In this document: piece after piece, positions 27,602 through 35,584 of the stretch
Numbering within the stretch: the stretch's first letter is position 1
Layout of the letters: each line of letters opens with the position of its first letter
NCBI GenBank assembly: GCA_963736355.1
Contig: CAVTOO010000007.1
Span: 248,001-312,000, forward strand
Reading direction: 5' to 3'
Length of the DNA stretch: 64,000 bases
From: CAVTOO01 sp963736355
Lineage (GTDB): Bacteria; Pseudomonadota; Alphaproteobacteria; Rhizobiales; Xanthobacteraceae
Program-made: the position numbers and the translations under genes
The notes under the pieces: model-generated
What the model saw: only the letters and a program-made list of their open reading frames with translations
Databases searched by the model: none
Told to the model about the DNA's origin: nothing

Positions 27602-29341
27602 ATGACAGACGCCAACAGCACCGCCGCGATCACCGGCCAGCAATATCTCGCCGAAGCGCTGCATGCCTATGGTGTGACGCGGGTGTTCATGGTCCCGACC
27701 GCCTTGCTGCGCGCCACTGCGGCGCTCGACCGTCTCGGCGTCCCGGTCATTATGACGCACGGCGAAAAGGCGGCGGCCTACATGGCGGACGCCTATGCCC
27801 GCGCCTCGCGCCGCCCCGGCGTCTGTTACGCGCAGAACATCGGCGCTTCGAATCTCGCCGCCGGCCTGCGCGACGCCTATATGGCCGGAAGCCCGGTGAT
27901 TGCGCTCACCGGCGGCACCAACGCCAACAATTCCTACAAGAGCCTGTATCAGCAGGTCGACGATCTGCACATGTTCGACTCCGTGACCAAGTTCAACGCG
28001 GTCGTCGAGGACGTGAAGCGTTTGCCTGATCTGTTGCGGCAAGCGTTTCGTGTCGCCACCACCGGGCAGCCCGGCCCGGTGCATTTGCGCATTCCCGGTC
28101 AAATCGCCGACTCTCTGAATGCCACGTTCGAGCGCACCGGCGCGCATGGCCCGATGAGCGAGCCGCGCTTCGGCCAGTTCCCGCCGTTCCGTCCCGCGCC
28201 GGAGCCCGACGCGATCAAGGCCGCGCTCGACGCGCTCGCAAAGGCCAAGCGTCCGGTGCTGGTGATCGGCGGCGGCGTGGTGTCGTCCGGCGCGCAAGCC
28301 GAGGCGGTCGAATTCGCCCGCAAGCTATCGATCCCGCTTCTCACATCGATGAACGCCAAGGGCACCATCGACGAACGCGATCCGCTCGCCGCCGGTGTCG
28401 TCGGCGGCTATTCGCGCGACAGCGCCAACCGTGCAGTGATGGAATCCGATCTTGTCTTCTTCATCGGCAGCGCCACCGGCAGCCAGGTGACCGACGGCTG
28501 GCGTCTGCCGAAGATGGGCAGCCCTGTGCTCCAGCTCGACATCGATCCGGAACGTCTCGGCAAGCATTATCCCAATCAGGTGAGCATCTGCGCCGATGCC
28601 AAGGTGGGATTGCGCGCGCTGATCGACGCAGCGACACCCGGCCCCGACCGCCGCGCGTGGTGCGAGACGGTCGCCGGCTTCGTCAAGGAATGGCGTGAAC
28701 AAAGCCACGACTTCCGCAATTCGGATGCGCGGCCGATCCGTCCCGAGCGCCTCTCGGAGGAAATCACGCGAACGCTGCCCGACAACGGCATTCTTCTGTC
28801 CGACACCGGCCACTCCGGCATCTGGACCGCAAGCATGGTCGATATGCGGCCGGGACAATCGTTCCTGCGCTGCGCAGGCAGCCTCGGCTGGGCGTTTCCC
28901 GCCGCCATCGGCGCGGCCATGGCGGCGCCCGACCGTCCGGTCGTGTGTTTCACCGGCGACGGCGGCTTCTACTATCACCTCGCCGAGCTTGAGACCGCGG
29001 CGCGCTACAACGCCAACGTCACCATTGTCGTCAACAACAACAATGCTCTGTCGCAGAATACGCGCTCGTTCCAGTTTGCGTTCGACGGCAAGCCGACAGA
29101 GACCGGCGGCCAGATGTGGAAATTCCACGATACCGATCTCGCCAAGGCCGCTGAGGCGCTGGGCTGCCGCGCCATCCGTGTTGACGACCCGGCGCAGATC
29201 GCACCCGCGCTGAAGGAAGCGATGGCGATCAAGGGGCCCGTGGTTCTCGATGTGCAGGGCGATCCCGAAGCGCTCGCAGACCCTGCCTATGGCGGCACGG
29301 ACTTCTACGGCAACGTGTCGTCGAAGACTGCCAAGAAATAG
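27602..29341 (+). CDS. Thiamine-diphosphate-dependent enzyme, acetolactate-synthase-like
   Basis: 579 residues with the three-domain layout of TPP enzymes. The N-terminal PYR domain has Glu55 in MTHGEKAAAYMADAYAR, the glutamate that activates the cofactor. A middle Rossmann-like domain runs from about 195. The C-terminal PP domain has the TPP/Mg motif GDGGFYYHLAELE...VVNNNN near 452-482. It should decarboxylate or ligate a 2-oxo acid; acetolactate synthase, glyoxylate carboligase, sulfoacetaldehyde or benzaldehyde-type activities all share this build. It stands beside MBL and SnoaL genes, not with ilvN, so a catabolic role is more likely. Confidence 0.85.
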   Translation: MTDANSTAAITGQQYLAEALHAYGVTRVFMVPTALLRATAALDRLGVPVIMTHGEKAAAYMADAYARASRRPGVCYAQNIGASNLAAGLRDAYMAGSPVIALTGGTNANNSYKSLYQQVDDLHMFDSVTKFNAVVEDVKRLPDLLRQAFRVATTGQPGPVHLRIPGQIADSLNATFERTGAHGPMSEPRFGQFPPFRPAPEPDAIKAALDALAKAKRPVLVIGGGVVSSGAQAEAVEFARKLSIPLLTSMNAKGTIDERDPLAAGVVGGYSRDSANRAVMESDLVFFIGSATGSQVTDGWRLPKMGSPVLQLDIDPERLGKHYPNQVSICADAKVGLRALIDAATPGPDRRAWCETVAGFVKEWREQSHDFRNSDARPIRPERLSEEITRTLPDNGILLSDTGHSGIWTASMVDMRPGQSFLRCAGSLGWAFPAAIGAAMAAPDRPVVCFTGDGGFYYHLAELETAARYNANVTIVVNNNNALSQNTRSFQFAFDGKPTETGGQMWKFHDTDLAKAAEALGCRAIRVDDPAQIAPALKEAMAIKGPVVLDVQGDPEALADPAYGGTDFYGNVSSKTAKK

Positions 29342-29349
29342 AGCGCGCC

Positions 29350-29814
29350 CTACTTCTTGCTGAGATCGGGATTGGTGGCCTTGGCGCCGCCTTCGAACCA
29401 GGTTTCGAATTTGCGGGACTTGTAGCGCCACTTGCCGTCGTCGCCTTTCACCACGATGTCGGTCACCAGCGACATATGGATCGGCGGATGCGTCGGCAGC
29501 GGCGGCGTGCCGTCGGCGGCAAACAGAATGAGATACCAGGTGCTGACCGCCTGTGTCGGGCTTTCAAAGGTGACACGAAAATTGCTGGCACTGTGGATCG
29601 CCTGACGCGCAACGCCGCGATCGATGCGCCACTGATAGAACGCCTTGATCTGCTCGACGCCGGTGTAGGTGGCCGTGCCGCCGATGAAAACCGCATCATC
29701 GGTATAGTAGTCGCCGGCATTGCGGCCCCAATTGGTATCGACGTCGTGCCAATAGTCCATCAGCATCGTTTCGATCCGATGCTTGGCCATCAGGCGTTCC
29801 ATATCGCTCATCAT
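29350..29814 (-). CDS. SnoaL/NTF2-like protein
   Basis: 154 residues with the cone-shaped NTF2-like fold pattern: an N-terminal helix MERLMAKHRIETMLMDYW, DYYTDDAVFIGG, QIKAFYQWR and a strand-rich half ending WRYKSRKFETWF. The family holds ketosteroid isomerases, polyketide cyclases and small dehydratases. The start is ATG 29814 with GAAGGGAT about 8 bases before it. It is convergent with the TPP gene and separated from the upstream receptor gene by a strong terminator hairpin. Confidence 0.8.
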   Translation of the reverse strand: MMSDMERLMAKHRIETMLMDYWHDVDTNWGRNAGDYYTDDAVFIGGTATYTGVEQIKAFYQWRIDRGVARQAIHSASNFRVTFESPTQAVSTWYLILFAADGTPPLPTHPPIHMSLVTDIVVKGDDGKWRYKSRKFETWFEGGAKATNPDLSKK

Positions 29815-29838
29815 GACGTCGATCCCTTCAAAAATTAA

Positions 29839-29880
29839 CGCCGGAGCGAACGACACCTGCTTGTGTCGTTCGCTCCGGCG
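29839..29880 (-). terminator. Rho-independent terminator, 18-bp perfect stem
   Basis: A perfect 18-bp inverted repeat (29839-29856 with 29863-29880) has a 6-base loop. On the minus strand it is followed by TTAATTTTT. It lies 18 bases after the stop of the receptor gene at 29898 and separates it from the SnoaL-like gene. Confidence 0.9.
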
Positions 29881-29897
29881 CATCGATACGCTCTATT

Positions 29898-30872
29898 TTA
29901 TTGCTTTTCCAGACCGGCCTTCTTGATCATCTCGCCCCAGCGCTTCAGTTCGTCGCGCACAAAGGCATCGGCTTCCGCCGGCGTCATCGAAGTCGGCTCA
30001 AGGCCAATGGCCATCAGCTTTTCGCGCGCGGTCTTGGAGTTGTTGACCACCTTGACCATCTCGGCGTTCATCTTGTCGATGACCGGCTTGGGTGTTCCCT
30101 TCGGCGCGAACAGCAGCACCGACGCGTCGGTCACGACGTTAAACCCCGACTCGACGAGTGTCGGCACGTTCGGATGCAGCGAGATGCGCTTCGGCATCGT
30201 CGTGGCAATGTAACGCAGCGCGCCGGAATCAACATGCGCGCGCACCGCCTGGATATCGACGAACAAGATATCAATTCGGCCGCCAACGAGATCGGTCACA
30301 GCTTCAACCACGCCCTTGTACGGCACTTTCTTGATCTGGACGCCGGCGGCCTGATTGAAGATCTCGCCGGTGACCAAGACGTTGCTCTGCCAGAAGCCGT
30401 AGCTCAGCTTGTTCGGGCTTTCTTTCGCCGCCTTGACCACATCGGCGACGGTCTTGAAGCCAGTCTTTTCGTTGACGACCATCATCCACGGTGCGCGCAC
30501 GACGCTCGCAATCGGGATGAAGTCGTTTAGCTGATCATAAGGTAGATCCTTGATCAGGTTCGGGTTGAGCGAGAAGGTCGAGCTGGCCGTGAGCATCAGC
30601 GTGTAGCCGTCCGGCGCGGCCTTGGCCGCCACCGCCGAGCCGATGGCGCCGTTGGCGCCAGGACGCGTATCGATGATGATCGGCTGGCCGATCCCCTTGC
30701 TCAGGTCGTCCAGAATGATGCGCGCGATCACGTCGGTGCCGCCGCCCGGTGCGAACGGGATGACGAAGGTCACCGGCTTCGCGGGGTAGGTCTGCGCCAT
30801 CGCGCCGGTCGATAACTGAACTGTCGCGCCCGCAGCGGCCAGTAGCAGTGAAAATATCCGTCCTCGCAGCAT
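29898..30872 (-). CDS. Tripartite tricarboxylate transporter receptor (Bug/TctC family)
   Basis: 324 residues: a signal peptide (residues 1-26, ending AMAQ), then the family start YPAKPVTFVIPFAPGGGTD. VIIDTRPGANG-type sequence occurs near residue 60 and PTLVESGF near residue 240. Bug receptors bind carboxylates in the periplasm and usually outnumber the membrane subunits; no TctAB is adjacent here. GAGGG precedes the ATG. It is divergent from the IclR regulator at 31110, with about 237 bases between, which is the likely control region. Confidence 0.88.
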   Translation of the reverse strand: MLRGRIFSLLLAAAGATVQLSTGAMAQTYPAKPVTFVIPFAPGGGTDVIARIILDDLSKGIGQPIIIDTRPGANGAIGSAVAAKAAPDGYTLMLTASSTFSLNPNLIKDLPYDQLNDFIPIASVVRAPWMMVVNEKTGFKTVADVVKAAKESPNKLSYGFWQSNVLVTGEIFNQAAGVQIKKVPYKGVVEAVTDLVGGRIDILFVDIQAVRAHVDSGALRYIATTMPKRISLHPNVPTLVESGFNVVTDASVLLFAPKGTPKPVIDKMNAEMVKVVNNSKTAREKLMAIGLEPTSMTPAEADAFVRDELKRWGEMIKKAGLEKQ

Positions 30873-31109
30873 CGTTTTCCCTCTTCAATGTTCTGCGCCG
30901 CGCATTTGCCGGCGGCGCATGACCAAGATTCGTAGTTTCAGCCCACTTGCCGGCCCGACACCATAGTGCAGCGCAACAAACGATCACCAATTTCGCAGGT
31001 GAAAGAGTTTGCGTGGTTGTCGCTGGCGGGACAGTTTTGTCTGGCCCGGCTGTGGAAAAACAGAGTACGGGCACCGCGACGCCCCGCCCCGCTGGAGCTG
31101 ACGGAGTCG

Positions 31110-31955
31110 ATGCCGACCTATCCCCCCGTCCAATCCGTGGTGCGTGCGCTCCTGCTCCTTGGCCGGCTCAACCAGCGCGGGGCGACCACGCTGGCGGAGC
31201 TCAATCACATGACGCGCATTCCCAAGCCGTCGCTGGTGCGGCTTCTGGAAACGCTGATCGGCCTTGGCTATGTCCGCAACGATCCGGCCCGGAAAGCGTA
31301 TTGCCTGGAAGCCGCCGCCCAGGAATTGAGCGAAGGCTTTCACGGCGGCGCGCTGCTGGTGGAAGCCGGGCGGACCCATTGCGCCGAACTGACGCGCAAG
31401 CTGAAATGGTCTTCCTCGCTGGCCGTGCTCGACGGCGCCGAGATGTTCATTTGCTTCCGGACCATTCACGATAGCCCCGTGTCGCCGTTCAGCACCATGC
31501 TGACACGTCGGCGGAACATACTAACGACGGGGCTGGGCCGGGCTTACCTCGCCTTCTGTCCCGAGGATGAGCGCAAGTACCTCACCGCGATGCTGAAAAA
31601 CGCCGACAATACGGACCTGCACGGCCAGACCATCGACACGATGGTCAAGGATATCGTGGCACAGGGCGCGCAGGGCTACGCCGAGCGCGATCCGCTCGCC
31701 ACCCCGGATACGACATCGACCGTCGCCATGCCCATCCGTCTGGACAATCGGGTGCTGGGCACGATCGGGCTGACCTACTTCACATCCGCCATTGCGCGCC
31801 GCGACGTGCAACGCATGCTGGTCGCCCCGTTGCGCGAGGCGACAACCGCCATTGAGGCCGCCGCCGCACGTCTGATCAAGCAGCAGCAGCGCGGCTCCGA
31901 ACGTGTCACAACAGGCGCAGGCCGACCCGTCCGCAAGCGAGCGGCCCGGCGTTGA
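31110..31955 (+). CDS. IclR-family transcriptional regulator
   Basis: 281 residues. An N-terminal winged helix-turn-helix (about 5-65: VQSVVRALLLLGRLNQRG, then the recognition helix IPKPSLVRLLETL) is followed by an IclR effector domain (about 75-255) with TTGLGRAYLAF and a Lys/Arg-rich C-terminal tail. ATG 31110 is preferred over the ATG 48 codons upstream because the domain starts here and GGAG/ACGGAG precedes it. It probably controls the following sugar-acid-like genes (31979-35145), the divergent receptor, or both, in response to a small acid. Confidence 0.84.
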   Translation: MPTYPPVQSVVRALLLLGRLNQRGATTLAELNHMTRIPKPSLVRLLETLIGLGYVRNDPARKAYCLEAAAQELSEGFHGGALLVEAGRTHCAELTRKLKWSSSLAVLDGAEMFICFRTIHDSPVSPFSTMLTRRRNILTTGLGRAYLAFCPEDERKYLTAMLKNADNTDLHGQTIDTMVKDIVAQGAQGYAERDPLATPDTTSTVAMPIRLDNRVLGTIGLTYFTSAIARRDVQRMLVAPLREATTAIEAAAARLIKQQQRGSERVTTGAGRPVRKRAARR

Positions 31956-31978
31956 CCGGCACGATTGAGGGAATGCGA

Positions 31979-32968
31979 TGAACGATCTCAAATTCGGCAC
32001 GGCCATCAACAGTGTCGCCAATACCGACGCCGACAACTGGAGCATCGACGAGCGTTTCCGCCTCGTCAAAGAGTTCCGGCGTTTTTGACTATATCGAGAA
32101 AACACCGCCGACCGGCGAAGTCGAACTGTATCAGGCGGCCGTGCAGAAACACGGCGTTCCGCTGCGCACCGGCGGCTTCTACTACATCGTCGGCCGCGAC
32201 GAAGCGCTGCTCGAATGGCACCTGCGCATCTGCAAGGAATTCGGCTCGGTGGCGCAGAACGTCCAGATCCGGACCAACGACGTCCACGGCAAGCTGGTGC
32301 CGAATGAAAAGGTCGCCGACATCTATTGCTGGGCCGCCGAGATCGGCGACCGCTACGGCGTCACGCCCTGTCTTGAAACCCACACCAATCAATGGTCGGA
32401 GCATTTCGGCCGCGTCGTTCCCGTCGGAGAGATGGTGGAGAAGCGCGGCGTCAAGTTCAACATGACACTCGACCACTCCCACGTCATGTTCAAGATCGAC
32501 AATCCGCGCGAACAGGACGTCCAGAACATGCGCGCCGACATCGAGGCCGGGCGGCTCGAACTCAATCCGTTCAAGCCGAACGATGTCTGCACGCAATGGA
32601 TCAATCGCAATTGGGTGGCGCATTGCCACGCCCGCGCGGCGGTGCCGAACAATCCGGTCAATGTCTGGGCGACATATCCCGACGGCCGTTTCGGCCGCGG
32701 CGTGCAGTATCCGTTCCGCAAGCCCGGCCCCGGCGAATGGCATTCGGAATGGAAAGAAGAGAACCTCGAACCGTGGAAGGAAGTGCTGCGACGGCTGCTC
32801 ACATTCCACGCCACCAAGAAGAATAGCTGCCTCGGCCAGATCTCGACCGAATTTCTCACCTCCACCGATTACGGCGGCGGCGCGAAATACTCGATCTGGC
32901 AGGACTCCATCGCTGCCGTGACATGGCTGCGGCAAGCCTGGGCCGACGCGCAGAAGAAAGCCGCCTAG
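31979..32968 (+). CDS. Sugar-phosphate isomerase/epimerase-like TIM-barrel protein, frameshifted
   Basis: About 329 residues after one repair. It starts at ATG 31979 (MNDLKFGTAINSVANTD). An extra T near 32072-32074 (AAAGAGTTCCGG for AAAGAGTCCGG) breaks the frame, then GVFDYIEKTPPTGEVELY continues to the stop. Metal-type positions are visible: Glu in CLETHTNQW, Asp/His in LDHSHVMF, and His in WVAHCHARA. This is the xylose-isomerase-like superfamily. It lies 24 bases after the IclR gene and 62 bases before the enolase-superfamily gene, so it may act on the same acid-sugar route. Confidence 0.78.
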
Positions 32969-33030
32969 CCAAAAGACCTCGCACAAGGCAGAACACATCA
33001 ACATCGACCGCGACGTCTCCGGAGGCCCTC

Positions 33031-34209
33031 TTGAAAATCGCCCGCACCGAAATCCTCTATGCCGATGCCGGCTTCTGCACGGCCTGCTTCCTGAAGATCA
33101 CGACCGATGACGGCATTGTCGGCTGGTCGGAATTCGGCGAACACACCGGCACGCAGGGCCTGTCCGGACTCGTTCGCAAGCAGTGCGATCTCATCATCGG
33201 CATGGACCCGATGGGCATCGAGCGCATTGCTGCCTTCCTGCGCGGCAAGACATTCCAGGCGCTGGGCGGCGCCAACCAGCACGCCACCGCCGCGATCATC
33301 AACGCGCTGTTCGACATCAAGGGCAAGGCCGTCGGTCTGCCGGTGCATGCGCTGTTCGGCGGCACGCTGCGCACGCACCTGCCCTTCTACTGGTCGCATT
33401 GCGGCACCTACCGCATGCTCTATTCCGACATGATGGGGAAGAAGAAGGTTCGGACCTTCGAGGACGTTCGCGAACTCGGCGCGGAAGCGGCCGAGCGCGG
33501 CATCAAGGTGCTCAAGACCGGCATGACGACGATGCGCGACGGCGCGCTCATCAATGTCGGCAAGGGCTTTGCCGGAAGCCCCGGCTATCCCGAACTGAAC
33601 CTCGATCTGCACGAGATGCGCACCATGGTGAAAGTCATGGAGGCGTTTCGCGATGGCGCGGGGCCGGATGTCCAGTTGATGCTCGACGTCAATTGCCATT
33701 TTCGCACCGAAGGCTGCCTCACCCTCGCCCGCGCGCTCGAACATCTCGATCTCTACTGGCTCGAACTCGACATCTACGACCCCAAGGCGATGGAAACGAT
33801 CCGCTCGCGCGCGCGCATGCCGATCGCGTCGCTGGAATCGAGCTACGGTCACGCCGGCATCCGGCCCTATCTGGAGCGCAGCGCGGTTGACGTCTGCATC
33901 ATCGATTGCGTGTGGAACGGCTATCTCGACGCCATCAAGATGGCGGACCTCTGCGCGGCCTATGACGTCAACATCGCGACGCATTCCTATGCCGGCGGCG
34001 GGCTCGGCGATGTCGTGAGCGCGCACCTTGCGGCTTGCGTGCCGAATCTTCGGATCATGGAGTATGACGTCGATGAGCCCGCGCCGTGGAAGAAGGAATT
34101 CCTGTCGGAGCCCTTGCGCGTCGAAGACGGCATGCTGGTGACGCCGATGAAGCCCGGCTGGGGCGTCGAGGTCAACGAAGCGACGATCAAGGCGCATCCG
34201 CCGAAGTGA
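33031..34209 (+). CDS. Mandelate racemase/muconate-lactonizing enzyme family protein, TTG start
   Basis: 392 residues of the enolase superfamily. The N-terminal capping domain (1-125) is followed by the barrel. Lys residues in GIKVLKTGM form the first base region, metal ligands are Asp in LMLDVNC, Glu in YWLELD and Glu in IASLESSYG, and a His in IATHSYAGGG is the probable second base. Probable reaction: dehydration or epimerisation of a sugar acid. TTG 33031 is chosen because GGAGG lies at 33021 and family sequence begins at KIARTEILY; no ATG fits. Confidence 0.84.
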   Translation: MKIARTEILYADAGFCTACFLKITTDDGIVGWSEFGEHTGTQGLSGLVRKQCDLIIGMDPMGIERIAAFLRGKTFQALGGANQHATAAIINALFDIKGKAVGLPVHALFGGTLRTHLPFYWSHCGTYRMLYSDMMGKKKVRTFEDVRELGAEAAERGIKVLKTGMTTMRDGALINVGKGFAGSPGYPELNLDLHEMRTMVKVMEAFRDGAGPDVQLMLDVNCHFRTEGCLTLARALEHLDLYWLELDIYDPKAMETIRSRARMPIASLESSYGHAGIRPYLERSAVDVCIIDCVWNGYLDAIKMADLCAAYDVNIATHSYAGGGLGDVVSAHLAACVPNLRIMEYDVDEPAPWKKEFLSEPLRVEDGMLVTPMKPGWGVEVNEATIKAHPPK

Positions 34210-34255
34210 GCGGCTGCCCGATTTTCAATTACGAATGCAATCAGGAGAATATCAC

Positions 34256-34693
34256 GTGAGCAATGGTCTTTCACCTCAGGACATCGTCGTTGCCAAGAGT
34301 CAGTGTTTGGACATGGTGACGCGGCTGTTCAAATATTACGATCTGCGCGACTACGACAAACTCTTCACGCTGTTCACGCCCGACGGGGTCTGGAATCGTC
34401 CGGACGGCGCCGCGCGGGTTGGCCCTGAACTGCTGGCCGCGCTGGCCAAGCGGCCCGCGAACCTGACGGTCTCGCATGTGTTGAGCAATCTGCTGGCTGA
34501 CATCGATGCCCCGGATCGCATCACCGTCACCGGCCTGATGACGATTTTCCGAGACGACAACGGCAAACTGTCCCCACCTCCGGCGAAGATGTCAGCGCCC
34601 ACCGCGCTGATCGAATTCATTATTCAGTGCCGCAAAGTCGGCCAGGATTGGCGCGCGGCGGTCATCGACATCAACTACATCTTCAAGTCGTGA
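34256..34693 (+). CDS. SnoaL/NTF2-like protein, tandem copy 1, GTG start
   Basis: 145 residues with the NTF2-like pattern, including MVTRLFKYYDLRDYDKLFTLF, a catalytic-looking cavity region and the end WRAAVIDINYIFKS. GTG 34256 is chosen because AGGAG sits 8 bases before it and because it then lines up with the start of the next gene. Its protein is roughly half identical to copy 2. It is likely a small dehydratase, cyclase or isomerase serving the enolase-superfamily enzyme upstream (46-base gap). Confidence 0.78.
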   Translation: MSNGLSPQDIVVAKSQCLDMVTRLFKYYDLRDYDKLFTLFTPDGVWNRPDGAARVGPELLAALAKRPANLTVSHVLSNLLADIDAPDRITVTGLMTIFRDDNGKLSPPPAKMSAPTALIEFIIQCRKVGQDWRAAVIDINYIFKS

Positions 34694-34704
34694 CGGCGCA
34701 GGCC

Positions 34705-35145
34705 ATGAGCGGCGAACTTTCAGCACACGACATCACGGTTGCCGGCTTCCAGTGCACTGAGGCCGTGACGCGGCTGTTCCGGCATCTCGACCGCCGCGAG
34801 TACGATCGGGTCTCCGCCCTGATGACGCCCGATGGAACGTGGCAGCGGCCCGATGGACGCGTCCGCAACGGGGCGGAGCTGACGGCCTCGCTGGCGAAGC
34901 GTCCCGCCGGACTGATGATCTCGCATGTTCTCACCAGCCTGTCGGCCGATGTGACGGCGTCGGACAAAGCGGTCGTGAGTGGCCTGATGGTGATTTTCCG
35001 GGATGAGAACGGCGCATCGTCGCCGCTGCCCGCCCGAATGTCACCGCCAACGGCGCTGATCGAATGCGCCATTGCCTGCCGCAAGCTGGGGGACGATTGG
35101 CGCGTCGCGGCCATCGACGTCAATTATCTGTTCAAGGCGCAATAA
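34705..35145 (+). CDS. SnoaL/NTF2-like protein, tandem copy 2
   Basis: 146 residues, a diverged duplicate of the preceding gene: LSAHDITVAGFQCTEAVTRLF against LSPQDIVVAKSQCLDMVTRLF, and both end with D-x-N-Y-x-F-K. ATG 34705 is the start that aligns with copy 1. A GTG at 34690 overlapping the previous stop (GTGA) is an alternative that would couple translation. The duplication suggests a heteromeric cone-fold enzyme or paralogs with split substrate range. Confidence 0.77.
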   Translation: MSGELSAHDITVAGFQCTEAVTRLFRHLDRREYDRVSALMTPDGTWQRPDGRVRNGAELTASLAKRPAGLMISHVLTSLSADVTASDKAVVSGLMVIFRDENGASSPLPARMSPPTALIECAIACRKLGDDWRVAAIDVNYLFKAQ

Positions 35146-35223
35146 AGCCGCGGCGCGAGCATTCGCACCGCGGCCAGTTAAAACAATGCCTAGCGGAAAA
35201 CTCCGACAAACCGGCGCCACAGA

Positions 35224-35400
35224 CTAGGCCGGTGCTCCTTGGTCGGCGCAGGCTGCGTTGACACTCACCGGATCAGACGCCGGAAACGTGCCGACGAGTC
35301 CGGCCTTGAGCTGGCTCGACGTTTCGCGATCGAGGCGCGCAGCCTCCTTGGGATCGACCTTGTGCTTGTCGTGCGGGGCCGGATCAAAAACTTGGCTCAT
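35224..35400 (-). CDS. Small conserved FPASDP-motif protein
   Basis: 58 residues beginning MSQVFDPAPHDKHKVD, with an acidic/basic helix EAARLDRETSSQLKAG and then GTFPASDPVSVN. The FPASDP motif marks a family of very short alphaproteobacterial proteins of unknown role. Its ATG at 35400 has GGAGA 6 bases upstream. It is convergent with the NTF2-like gene. The roughly 180 bases between its start and the PutA stop hold nothing I can name. Confidence 0.72.
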   Translation of the reverse strand: MSQVFDPAPHDKHKVDPKEAARLDRETSSQLKAGLVGTFPASDPVSVNAACADQGAPA

Positions 35401-35584
35401 TGGGATTCTCCATCAGTGAACCGGGGCCCGCACCGCGCCCTTGCCGAAATGGGGGGAACATTTCGTCGACACAGTGCGGACCCACAGGCTCACAGGTCTG
35501 GGTATAACGGCCATGCCGCGAATAAGTTCCCGCGGTTCCCGTTGCCATATCCCAACAGAAACAGGGCGTTTGGTCGCAGCTGCC

